From JBBQZU01 sp038207425 (GTDB lineage Bacteria > Bacteroidota > Bacteroidia > Flavobacteriales_D > Cryomorphaceae), in assembly GCA_038207425.1 (NCBI GenBank), contig JBBQZU010000031.1:1-35916 (forward strand): 35,916 nt of DNA, read 5' to 3'. This document shows, piece by piece, positions 1 through 8,284 of this stretch. The notes beneath the pieces were generated by a model. It saw only the letters and a list, made by a program, of their open reading frames with translations, made no database searches and was not told the DNA's origin. A program made the translations under genes and the position numbers. Numbering within the stretch: the stretch's first letter is position 1; every line of letters starts with the position of its first letter.

Positions 1-675
1 GATGCACAGCCCGTAATCCGGTATCGGCTGTACTCTATCGCAGGTGCAAACGTAACCACCTGCTTTTATCATCACCTTGCTATTTCGAGGCTTCGTCATT
101 GGTTCACTCACGTTCAGCTCATCTGAATCTCAACTGCAGGGTTTTTACCCCGCTTTTCCTTATCGCTCACCACCACATCGTTTCCTTTGCAGCAGCATAA
201 GGTGTTTTATTCGCAGCATAATAATTTTTAGCGGTGCTTATGAGCTCGCCCTTTGGGCTCGGTTGAAAACTCCCACGGAAGGGCGTATCCGGTAGGCCAG
301 TTGGTGTAAATTATGCTCCAATTTCTTCCATCGGTATATCAGCATTCAATGCCAATGTTTCGGATTGGTATTGATTCAAGTCACACACGGCCCTGCGCTA
401 TCCGCAGGCAGGGCTTGTGAAGGGATCAATCGAAGTTGGATTTTCAAAATCGGCTTAAAATCGATCAATCGAAGTGGGAAACCCTGCTTGCGGGCAGGGC
501 ATGTTAAGCGCCGGATTCTTTGTGCGTCGGCAATATGTGCGAAGGCAATCTTTTTCAACTTTGGTGATCATCTTTTTCAGATACATGTATCTCGCAGGAG
601 TGAACCGCCTTGAGGCACAACTGGGCTGCGATAGAGACGTGGCCATGACCGCCATCTATCTGGCGTTTAACTTGT
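1..675. other. Gene-poor decayed region, no recognisable intact gene
   Basis: I find no protein I can recognise on either strand. On the minus strand an open frame runs off the left edge from an ATG at 99 (33 codons, starting MTKPRNSKV), preceded in frame by a TGA near 137. I cannot assign it and it may not be real. Short minus-strand stretches such as WPTGYALPWEFSTEP (about 245-320) read like protein but are broken by stops, which would fit a decayed gene. The region also contains two small related hairpins, a 13-nt direct repeat and a perfect 14-nt palindrome AGATACATGTATCT at 579-592. It lies beside a broken tyrosine recombinase, so a mobile-element scar is a reasonable guess but is not shown. 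Confidence 0.4.
391..499. repeat. Pair of related small hairpins with a direct repeat between them
   Basis: Hairpin one is CCTGCG / CGCAGG at 392-397 and 403-408 with a 5-nt loop. Hairpin two is CCCTGC / GCAGGG at 482-487 and 494-499 with a 6-nt loop. Both carry the GCAGGCAGGG or GGGCAGGG edge, so they look like two copies of one small palindromic repeat. Between them the 13-mer GATCAATCGAAGT occurs twice, at 424-436 and 463-475. This resembles REP-like intergenic palindromes. I cannot tell from one window whether it recurs in the genome. Confidence 0.5.
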
Positions 676-676
676 T

Positions 677-742
677 TATATGCCTGACCGCGTCAGGCAT
701 ATAGACCCGAATTCGGGCGAATATGCCTGATAATCGTCAGGC
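677..742. repeat. Cluster of three palindromes downstream of the recombinase remnant
   Basis: A 12-bp stem (TATATGCCTGAC at 677-688 pairing with 692-703, loop CGC) is followed by the perfect palindrome CCCGAATTCGGG at 706-717. A third stem (GCCTGA 725-730 with TCAGGC 737-742) repeats the arm of the first. The shared TATGCCTGA arm in stems one and three means they could also pair with each other. They lie just past the expected 3' end of the recombinase gene, where a recombination or processing site of a mobile unit could sit. No function can be proved from the sequence. Confidence 0.6.
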
Positions 743-753
743 TTTATTTTTTT
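725..753 (+). terminator. Possible rho-independent terminator (plus strand)
   Basis: The stem GCCTGA/TCAGGC with a 6-nt loop is followed directly by TTTATTTTTTT. It would stop plus-strand transcription coming from the left edge. It is also part of the palindrome cluster, so its role as a terminator is uncertain. Confidence 0.4.
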
Positions 754-1126
754 CGAAAGTATACAAAAAATGTGCTCAAAGGTCATCGAAAGGCTTTTTA
801 TGGTTTGTAAATTATGGATACTTACGAGGGTATAGATTTCCGTGGTTTTTGAACTCTTGTTGCCAAGCAATTCTTGTATATACTGCAAATCGGTGCCTGA
901 TTCAAGCAGATGTATCACATAGCTGTGTCTGAGCCAATGCAAAGTGGCAGGTTTTGATATACCGGCCTTCGCAATGGCTTGCTTCATTACACTCTCCAAA
1001 CTTTTTGCACTGCACTGGCGCTGCTTTTGCTGACTTTCCAGTGGCCATATATCGGGTTTGTGTTTCACGATACAGCAGCGCAGGGTTTCAATATTTTTTG
1101 CCGAAAGGCCAAGCCGCAAATAGCCC

Positions 1127-1155
1127 AAAAAAAAAACCGCCCCAATACGGGGCGG
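1127..1155 (-). terminator. Rho-independent terminator of clpB
   Basis: On the minus strand the 7-bp stem CCGCCCC/GGGGCGG (1155-1149 and 1143-1137, 5-nt loop) is followed by ten T residues (1136-1127). It lies 25 nt after the clpB stop codon. Confidence 0.93.
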
Positions 1156-1180
1156 CGTGTTATTTAAATCATCCTGTGGC

Positions 1181-3817
1181 TTAGTTCTCCGAAGCTTCTG
1201 CCACCAGCTTTCTTAGCTCTTCTTCTAGCGGTTTGCGAAATACCACCTGCCCGTCAAAAACGTCCATCACAATGGGGTCTTCGCGGTTGAGTTTGCCTGC
1301 CAGCAACTGCTTGCTCAGTTCGTTGAGCACTTCTTTTTGTATCAGCCTTTTCACGGGCCGTGCACCAAACTGCGGGTCGAAGCCTTTGTCGGCAAGGTAG
1401 GCCAGTGCGTCTGCGGAAGCGCTGATGGAAATGCCTTTTTCGGCGAGCTTTTCCGAGAGTTGGTCTACCTGCAATTTTACGATGGAGATAATGTCTTTTC
1501 GCGAAAGCGGACGAAACATGATCACCTCATCAATACGGTTTAAGAACTCGGGGCGCATACTCTTTTTGAGCAGGGCGAATACTTCATCCTTCGTACGTTC
1601 GGCTATCTGCTCTTCGTTGGCGGCAGTGATCTTGTCAAAATTGTCCTGTATTATGTCGCTGCCCGCATTGCTGGTCATGATGATGATGGTATTTTTGAAG
1701 TTCACCTTGCGGCCTTTGCTGTCTGTGAGTATACCATCGTCGAGTACCTGCAGCAGCACGTTGAACACGTCGGGGTGGGCTTTCTCTATTTCGTCGAGCA
1801 GCACCACTGAGTAGGGCTTGCGCCGCACTGCTTCGGTGAGTTGGCCCCCTTCATCATAGCCCACATATCCGGGAGGGGCGCCTACGAGGCGGCTCACTGT
1901 GTGGCGCTCCTGGTATTCGCTCATGTCAATACGTGTCATGGCATTCTCGTCATTGAATAGGTATTCGCTCAGGGCCTTGGCAAGTTCGGTTTTGCCCACC
2001 CCCGTAGAACCCAGGAATATAAACGAGCCTATGGGGCGCTTCTCGTCCTGCAGCCCGGCGCGGCCGCGGCGTACAGCATCGGCTACTGCTTCTACTGCTT
2101 CATCCTGTCCTACTACGCGCTTGTGCAGTTCATCTTCGAGCCGCAGCAATTTGTCGCGGTCGCTTTCCAGCATTTTATTCACGGGTATACCGGTCCATCG
2201 GCTTACCACATCGGCTATTTCGTCTACGTCTACTTCTTCTTTGATCATCTTAGAATTTTTCTGCTCTTCGATGAGTTGTTGCTGCAGTGCATTGAGTTTT
2301 TCTTCGGCTTCCTTCACTTTGCCATAGCGTATTTCGGCTACTTTTCCGTAGTCGCCTTCGCGCTCTGCTTTTTCAGCTTCAAAGCGAAAATTTTCTATCT
2401 CCAATTTCACCTGCTGTATGCGCTCTGCGAGGTTTCGCTCGGTTTCCCATTTGGCCTTGAGCCCATCGCGCTGCTCGCTCAGGTTGGCAATTTCTTCGCC
2501 CAGCCCTTTGAGTTTGTCCTGGTCTTTTTCGCGTTTTATGGCTTCGCGCTCTATTTCGAGTTGCATGATGCGGCGCTCCAGTTCATCAAGTTCTTCGGGC
2601 TTGGAATTTATTTCCATGCGCAGTTTTGAGGCGGCCTCGTCTATGAGGTCTATGGCCTTATCGGGCAAAAATCTGTCGGTAATGTAGCGCTGCGATAGCT
2701 CCACTGCCGCGATGATAGCTGCATCTTTGACGCGCACTTTGTGGTGGGCTTCGTACTTGTCCTTGATGCCGCGCAGTATCGATATAGCCGAGTCGCGGTC
2801 GGGTTCTTCAACCATTATCTTCTGGAAACGTCGTTCCAGGGCTTTGTCCTTTTCGAAATATTTCTGGTACTCGTTGAGCGTGGTGGCACCTACCGCGCGG
2901 AGTTCACCGCGGGCAAGGGCTGGCTTCAGAATGTTGGCAGCATCCATGGCGCCCTCGCCACCGCCTGCACCTACGAGGGTATGTATCTCGTCAATGAAGA
3001 GAATGATCTCTCCCTCGGCGCTCGTTACTTCCTTTACCACGGCTTTTAGGCGCTCTTCAAATTCACCTTTGTACTTGGCACCAGCAATAAGGGCGCTCAT
3101 ATCGAGGCTGTATATTTGTTTGCTTTTAAGATTTTCGGGCACGTCGCCACTTACTATGCGGTGGGCAATGCCTTCGGCGATGGCCGTTTTACCGGTACCC
3201 GGTTCACCTATAAGTATTGGGTTGTTCTTGGTGCGGCGGGTAAGTATTTGCAGCACGCGGCGTATCTCTTCATCGCGGCCTATTACAGGGTCGAGTTTTC
3301 CCTTACGGGCAAGGTCGTTCAGGTTTTTAGCGTATTTGTTGAGCGCGTTGTAGGTTTCTTCAGCGCTGGCCGAAGTTACTTTCTCGCCTTTTCGCAGTTC
3401 TTTGATAGCAGCAATTAATGCGGACTTGGATACGCCCTGATCCTTGAGCATTTTTGCACCGGAGTCGCTGCCTTCGAGTATGGCGAGGAGCATGTGCTCA
3501 AGCGAAACGAATTCGTCGCCAAATTCTTTCAGGTAGGTGAATGAACGGGTAAGGGCCTCGCTGCCACTTCGGCCCAACTGTATCTGTGCACCTGACACTT
3601 TGGGGTAAGATGCTATCTGGCTCTCCAGTGCTTTCTCAAAAAGAGCAGTGTTTACAGTGAGTTTCTTGAGCAGGTAAGGCACCACATTTTCATCTACGGA
3701 AAGCATGGCTTTGAGCAGGTGAGGGGTGTCTATATTTTGCTGCCCGGCGGCCATTACAAGCTGCTGGGCTTCCTGTACGGCCTGTTGCGATTTTATGGTA
3801 AGTTTTGACAAATCCAT
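1181..3817 (-). CDS. clpB: ATP-dependent disaggregase chaperone ClpB
   Basis: This is a full-length Hsp104/ClpB (878 aa; the family is usually about 860). It threads aggregated proteins through a hexameric ring and works with DnaK/DnaJ/GrpE in the cytosol. The N-terminal Clp repeat domain spans about residues 1-150. The first AAA+ domain has Walker A GEPGTGKT (204-211) and Walker B IILFIDEIH (271-279). The charged coiled-coil middle domain that marks ClpB rather than ClpA/C is at about 405-525. The second AAA+ domain has GSTGVGKT (603-610) and VVLLDEIEKAH (671-681), with the arginine finger region MRPEFLNRID. The start is set at MDLSKLTIKS, where family homology begins. The frame stays open 65 codons further upstream, but that stretch does not look like ClpB. 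A strong terminator follows the gene. Confidence 0.98.
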   Translation of the reverse strand: MDLSKLTIKSQQAVQEAQQLVMAAGQQNIDTPHLLKAMLSVDENVVPYLLKKLTVNTALFEKALESQIASYPKVSGAQIQLGRSGSEALTRSFTYLKEFGDEFVSLEHMLLAILEGSDSGAKMLKDQGVSKSALIAAIKELRKGEKVTSASAEETYNALNKYAKNLNDLARKGKLDPVIGRDEEIRRVLQILTRRTKNNPILIGEPGTGKTAIAEGIAHRIVSGDVPENLKSKQIYSLDMSALIAGAKYKGEFEERLKAVVKEVTSAEGEIILFIDEIHTLVGAGGGEGAMDAANILKPALARGELRAVGATTLNEYQKYFEKDKALERRFQKIMVEEPDRDSAISILRGIKDKYEAHHKVRVKDAAIIAAVELSQRYITDRFLPDKAIDLIDEAASKLRMEINSKPEELDELERRIMQLEIEREAIKREKDQDKLKGLGEEIANLSEQRDGLKAKWETERNLAERIQQVKLEIENFRFEAEKAEREGDYGKVAEIRYGKVKEAEEKLNALQQQLIEEQKNSKMIKEEVDVDEIADVVSRWTGIPVNKMLESDRDKLLRLEDELHKRVVGQDEAVEAVADAVRRGRAGLQDEKRPIGSFIFLGSTGVGKTELAKALSEYLFNDENAMTRIDMSEYQERHTVSRLVGAPPGYVGYDEGGQLTEAVRRKPYSVVLLDEIEKAHPDVFNVLLQVLDDGILTDSKGRKVNFKNTIIIMTSNAGSDIIQDNFDKITAANEEQIAERTKDEVFALLKKSMRPEFLNRIDEVIMFRPLSRKDIISIVKLQVDQLSEKLAEKGISISASADALAYLADKGFDPQFGARPVKRLIQKEVLNELSKQLLAGKLNREDPIVMDVFDGQVVFRKPLEEELRKLVAEASEN

Positions 3818-4051
3818 TTTTGCTAAGTATAGATGGTTATTTGCAATACAGGCATCAAACATGAAGCCTTTATCTGAATCAGGGCTATGCACACACAATC
3901 TGTCGGGTTTTTTCATAAATGACTGAAAAATTGGCGTTTTGGATTGATAGAATACCGACTTTTTGTCTAACCCTTGTTCGCGCTGGGTGCTTATTATTTC
4001 TATCTTGGTCACCTATTTACTTATTTGATACACCATTCATTACTGACGAAG

Positions 4052-7000
4052 ATGAGATTATTGACTACTCTGCTGATTGTATGTTTAGCACCCATTGCAT
4101 CAGCACAGCAATATTGGGGCAAACGGCAAGGAGGTGCCGGAACAGATGAAACTACTGCAATTACCACCGATCTTCAGGGCAATGTCTACACCGTTGGCTA
4201 TTACAGTTTAAGCGCACCAATAGGTGGGGTAGCCCTGCAATCGTCAGGTCTTACCGATTTTTTTTTACAAAAAACAAGCCCTGACGGTAGTATACTTTAT
4301 ACTGTACATGGCGGAGGCTCATTCAGCGACAGGGCACTGGGCGTGGCTGCGCACAGTGACGGGAGTGCATTTGTTTGCGGGTATTATACGGGTAGTATTC
4401 AGTTTGGCAATGGAGTAAACCTTACGGCAAATGCCGGTTCACAAGACGCCTTTCTGGTGCGGTATAACGCTGATGGAGTAGCTCAGTGGGCTCAATCTGG
4501 CGGCGGTGCCACAAGCGCCGATCGCGCGAATGGTGTAGCAGTCGATTCGCAGGGAAACGTCTTTATTACAGGTCAATACGCCGGTACGTCATCATTTGAT
4601 TGGCAAAATATTTCAGGCAGCGGAAATAGCGGTGATATCTTTATCGCGAAATATTCACTTCAGGGAAATCTGCTATGGGTAAAGGTGGGAGTAGGGCCCG
4701 GCAACAACCGGGGGCTGGCTATCGCAGCCGATGCTGAGGGAGCCTGCTACATAACTGGCCAGTTTAGCGATAATATCACCTTTGATCAGGCCTTCACCAA
4801 TACCATCATAAACGCGCTGTTTATCGTGAAATACAATGGTGATGGCACGCAGGGTTGGTTCAGGCGGGCTGGTGGCAGCAGTCAGAGCATAGGTTACGGA
4901 ATCGCATCTGAAGGCAGCAATGTATACGTTACAGGCGACTGTGGCCCACAGCTTACCTTCTTTAATGGCCCAGGCTTTCCGGTTATTTCCAATAATTATT
5001 CTTCAGCGGTATTTCTGGCTGCTTTTAGCACCACAGGCAACTGGTTGTGGGGCCGCAGTATGGGCAGCAATAGCGCCGTTTCGGCAAGAGCAATAGCAGT
5101 AAGGGGTGGGGCACTGGCACTCACAGGTTGGTTTGAGTGCACTTTTGATGAACTCAGCACAAATTACGGAGAGGGAATTTTCAATAATATGGGCTTTCGC
5201 GATGTGTGGGTGATGCGTTATGACCAGACCGGTGACTTTATAAGGTCGCATCATCTGGCAAGCCGCTTCGCTGCTACTGGCAATGGCATTGCAATTGGCC
5301 AGGACTTGGATGATATTGTTGTAGGCGGCTTTAGGTCTCGTCTCTTCACTACCGATCCTAACAGCGGAAACCAGTTGAATGGCATGACCCATCCGAATAA
5401 TTACCAGGGTAGTGGACCTGCATTTTGTGGCGACAATGCGTACGCATACATTCTTGAACTTTTTGGCTCGATAAATTCAGACAATTTGGATGGATTTATT
5501 CTTAAAACGCTTTCACCATCGCGACAGCCATTGGATATATATAGCCGCAATCTATTTGCCGATTGCGACCGAAGTATTCCACCTGGGCAAATCTCCTTCT
5601 TTAATCAGTCTGCACTTATGCCTCCGCCCGATACCATAGCAAAGTGCGCTCCTTCTACCCTGAGAATGACCGTTGGTACTTGGGCAATTAGCGAATTCTC
5701 CTATCAGTTCGAAACGCAATGGAATGGTCCGGCACCAATTGAGAATACATTTACATCAGGAATTTACTCGGCAACGTCAATAAGTGCTGATGGCTGCTAT
5801 ACCCGGGCTGATACGGTCTTTGCCTTTTTACAGCCTACGGTAGCCAAGCCAAATATCAGTGATAGCTTTGGCGTAAATGTGTTGACTTCAAGCACTCAAC
5901 TCATTAATATATGCCCCGGCGATACTGTAGCCATCTGGGGTCAGTTCCCAGATTCTCTCGCCCATGGATGGGATGGCTACGGTAACGGTTATGCCATTAT
6001 TAACGATACTGTATATAGTTGGAATTCAGGATACTATAGCTTATTTTTAGAAAATAGCTATGGTTGTTCAAACCATACGGCCGTACAGGTAAGTATGTTG
6101 CCAGCACCACCTGATACATTGGCTCCCATTTTGGAATTGTATTGGAACGGCTCCGTGCTCAATACTGAAGATACTGCATTCGTTTGCTCTCAGAACCTGC
6201 TTTACGGCCGGGTTAAGAACGGATTAACGGAGCAATTGTTAGATAATACTTTCACATACAATTGGTCTGTTGTTCCAACTGCAACAGGTGGCGGATCCAA
6301 TCCCAGATCTTATAATATGAACACATCCGGATACTATACAGTTACTGTTCAACTGAGTTTTTCAAATAATGCATGCTTCACCGCTGATTCAATTTATACT
6401 CTTTCAGCCGGCGTATGGGTTGAAGTTACACCGGTGCCTCAAATTAGCTTTACCACACAGGTACCTCCATTTTGGTGTCCAGCTACGCCCGTAGCTGCGC
6501 CCTATCAAGTGCAGGGTAACCTGCAACTGCCATTCGGTGTTCAGGTTCTCGACGGCGATTCACTTCTTTTTCCCGGCCCGGGAAATTACCCTTTTCAGGT
6601 CAATATTCCCTACGGAGTAGGTTGCAATGCAAATAGCTTTATCAATGTAAATATTCAACCATGGCCGGTGCCGGTGGTACAGACTTTGCCTGCGAGCGGA
6701 CTCATTTGTCCTGATGACAGTGTATGGATATACTCCAATGCCAACGCGATTCTGCAATGGTTTGGTCCTTTCGGTGAATCGGGTGACGGCAGCGGAATAT
6801 ATGCCAGCCAGCCCGGCCCATATTTTACCACGGCCTCATATCCGAATGACTGTATGCTTACGTCAAATTCAGTTGAGATTACAGGCTATGCCACCCCCTA
6901 CATTACAGCATGGCCACCGGCATTATGTTTATCAGGAGGTTCGGTAACCCTTACTCTCGTTGCTACCCACCCCGATAATATCACTTGGTTTGCCCCGCTC

Positions 7001-8281
7001 ACCGGCGATAGCACCGTGCAGGTGATCACTGAGCCCGGGGTTTATGGAGCCTTGGTCACAGCTTGTGGCTATACCAGTGAAGTTTATATCACTGTAGGTT
7101 ACAGCACTGAAGTAATTAGTGTAGATGTGCTTCCCGGACCCTACTGTGAAGGCGACACAGCCTCTATTCAGGCGGCACCCGGATTTACAGCCTATCAGTG
7201 GAACACAGGAGCTACTGGCGAAGTACTCTACGTGACCGAATCAGGTACCTATGTGGTGGCAGGCGATGACCCATTCGGGTGTACCGTCCTTTCGCAGGAA
7301 GTACAGGTAGAATTTAATCCTACACCTCCCGCGCCCGAATTTTCTTACACTGCTCCCTGCATTGGTGATGGCTTTAGCGTGGGTGTAACCCCAGGTTACA
7401 GCACCACATGGGTAGCTTATGGTGATACCCTTACTGCAGTATCTTGGCAAACCGAAACCCTCACCGAAACCCTACTTATTGAAGCTTGGCTTAGTTCACC
7501 AATATGTAGTGGCGAGCCGGCTTTTGTTGAAATCACTCCCAAACCCAGGCCGCAGGTACCATTTGGTTCCAGCAACTCACCTGTATGTACGGGATCCACA
7601 GTAGAACTTTTGGTAGAAGATGTTGATGATGATTTCATCTACCATTGGTTGTCACCCTTAGGTGGATATGCTCAGGGAAGTTCGGCTGCATTCAATGCAC
7701 CCACACCCGACTGGGAAGGTGATTACCTTTTATGGGCCAGCCTGAACGGTTGTGCCGGCGATACTTTATCCATTTTAGTGTTGATGAACCTTACGGCTCA
7801 GGTCGATCTCCCTGCTGATACCATAATCTGCGAAAACAGTGGCTTTAGCCTACAAACAAACATTCCATTCAGCACTTATTACTGGAGCACAGGATCCGAA
7901 GAGCCTTCAGCAGAAGTAGAAGAAGCAGGCATGTATTGGGTTTATGTTACTGATGGCAATGGATGCCCCTCATATGATGAGACTGATTTGCAATTAGTAA
8001 ATTGCAAATTGATCATACCAAATGTATTTACACCCAATGGCGATGGTCAAAATGACCTTTGGAATCCATCTACCGACCTGCCAAGTTCATATATGGTAAA
8101 ATTATTCAATCAATGGGGTAAGCTGGTTTTTGAATCCAACAGCTATTTTAATGGCTGGGATGGCACCAATAATAAAACGGGTGAGAAATGCGCGGAAGGA
8201 GCGTACTTTTACGTCGTTGAAGTAACTTCCTACGATCAGGTACAACTTAAGGAAAGTGGAACCGTCAGTTTGTTCAGGTAG
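4052..8281 (+). CDS. Giant secreted protein, SBBP-type propeller repeats plus T9SS type B C-terminal domain
   Basis: This 1409-aa protein is predicted to be exported through Sec and then the type IX system to the cell surface. The start MRLLTTLLIVCLAPIASAQ is a clear signal peptide; the frame extends 26 codons upstream without reason. Residues of about 20-430 contain repeats of the form GNV-(Y/F)-(I/V)-TG-x-(Y/F), typical of SBBP-type beta-propeller repeats (for example GNVYTVGYY, GNVFITGQY). A long middle part of beta-rich, PKD/Ig-like modules follows; many contain CPGD or CEGD motifs. The last 90 residues (1320-1409) form the gliding-motility-associated C-terminal domain, beginning IPNVFTPNGDGQNDLW and ending with a beta-strand and arginine. 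That domain is the T9SS type B sorting signal. The next gene is a paralogue with the same plan. The ligand or task of the protein is unknown. Confidence 0.93.
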   Translation: MRLLTTLLIVCLAPIASAQQYWGKRQGGAGTDETTAITTDLQGNVYTVGYYSLSAPIGGVALQSSGLTDFFLQKTSPDGSILYTVHGGGSFSDRALGVAAHSDGSAFVCGYYTGSIQFGNGVNLTANAGSQDAFLVRYNADGVAQWAQSGGGATSADRANGVAVDSQGNVFITGQYAGTSSFDWQNISGSGNSGDIFIAKYSLQGNLLWVKVGVGPGNNRGLAIAADAEGACYITGQFSDNITFDQAFTNTIINALFIVKYNGDGTQGWFRRAGGSSQSIGYGIASEGSNVYVTGDCGPQLTFFNGPGFPVISNNYSSAVFLAAFSTTGNWLWGRSMGSNSAVSARAIAVRGGALALTGWFECTFDELSTNYGEGIFNNMGFRDVWVMRYDQTGDFIRSHHLASRFAATGNGIAIGQDLDDIVVGGFRSRLFTTDPNSGNQLNGMTHPNNYQGSGPAFCGDNAYAYILELFGSINSDNLDGFILKTLSPSRQPLDIYSRNLFADCDRSIPPGQISFFNQSALMPPPDTIAKCAPSTLRMTVGTWAISEFSYQFETQWNGPAPIENTFTSGIYSATSISADGCYTRADTVFAFLQPTVAKPNISDSFGVNVLTSSTQLINICPGDTVAIWGQFPDSLAHGWDGYGNGYAIINDTVYSWNSGYYSLFLENSYGCSNHTAVQVSMLPAPPDTLAPILELYWNGSVLNTEDTAFVCSQNLLYGRVKNGLTEQLLDNTFTYNWSVVPTATGGGSNPRSYNMNTSGYYTVTVQLSFSNNACFTADSIYTLSAGVWVEVTPVPQISFTTQVPPFWCPATPVAAPYQVQGNLQLPFGVQVLDGDSLLFPGPGNYPFQVNIPYGVGCNANSFINVNIQPWPVPVVQTLPASGLICPDDSVWIYSNANAILQWFGPFGESGDGSGIYASQPGPYFTTASYPNDCMLTSNSVEITGYATPYITAWPPALCLSGGSVTLTLVATHPDNITWFAPLTGDSTVQVITEPGVYGALVTACGYTSEVYITVGYSTEVISVDVLPGPYCEGDTASIQAAPGFTAYQWNTGATGEVLYVTESGTYVVAGDDPFGCTVLSQEVQVEFNPTPPAPEFSYTAPCIGDGFSVGVTPGYSTTWVAYGDTLTAVSWQTETLTETLLIEAWLSSPICSGEPAFVEITPKPRPQVPFGSSNSPVCTGSTVELLVEDVDDDFIYHWLSPLGGYAQGSSAAFNAPTPDWEGDYLLWASLNGCAGDTLSILVLMNLTAQVDLPADTIICENSGFSLQTNIPFSTYYWSTGSEEPSAEVEEAGMYWVYVTDGNGCPSYDETDLQLVNCKLIIPNVFTPNGDGQNDLWNPSTDLPSSYMVKLFNQWGKLVFESNSYFNGWDGTNNKTGEKCAEGAYFYVVEVTSYDQVQLKESGTVSLFR

Positions 8282-8284
8282 CTA

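Larger units (their letters stand above)
676..1128 (-). pseudogene. Tyrosine recombinase (XerC/integrase family), 5'-truncated and frameshifted remnant
   Basis: Only the C-terminal half of a phage-integrase-type catalytic domain remains. Visible landmarks are HWLRHSYVIHLLESGTDL (the HxxR box and its helix), YIQELLGNKSSKTTEIYT and the nucleophile tyrosine in EIYT. Three faults point to a dead gene. First, the N-terminal half, including the first catalytic arginine, is missing; the frame starts from a TTG inside the T-run of the clpB terminator. Second, the second conserved histidine (GHKSSKTTEIYTH in relatives) is asparagine, and the H after IYT is leucine. Third, the family's usual ending PFDDL-stop is present but in the next frame (stop at 776-778), consistent with loss of one A in the run near 792-797. 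The frame therefore reads on to 676 through the palindromes. The family catalyses site-specific strand exchange; this copy probably cannot. Confidence 0.75.

Noticed and set aside
1..675. Possible group II intron or retroelement remnant
   Set aside because: I looked for a maturase frame and a domain V hairpin and found neither; short broken frames are not enough.
2123..3353. Plus-strand open frames of 168, 213 and 102 codons inside clpB
   Set aside because: They are opposite-strand shadows of a well-conserved gene, with compositions (runs of Ser, Arg and Phe) not typical of proteins.
3818..4012. 65-codon in-frame extension upstream of ClpB
   Set aside because: ClpB family homology starts exactly at MDLSKLTIKS (start at 3817); the extension has no family resemblance and covers the intergenic region with the divergent gene.
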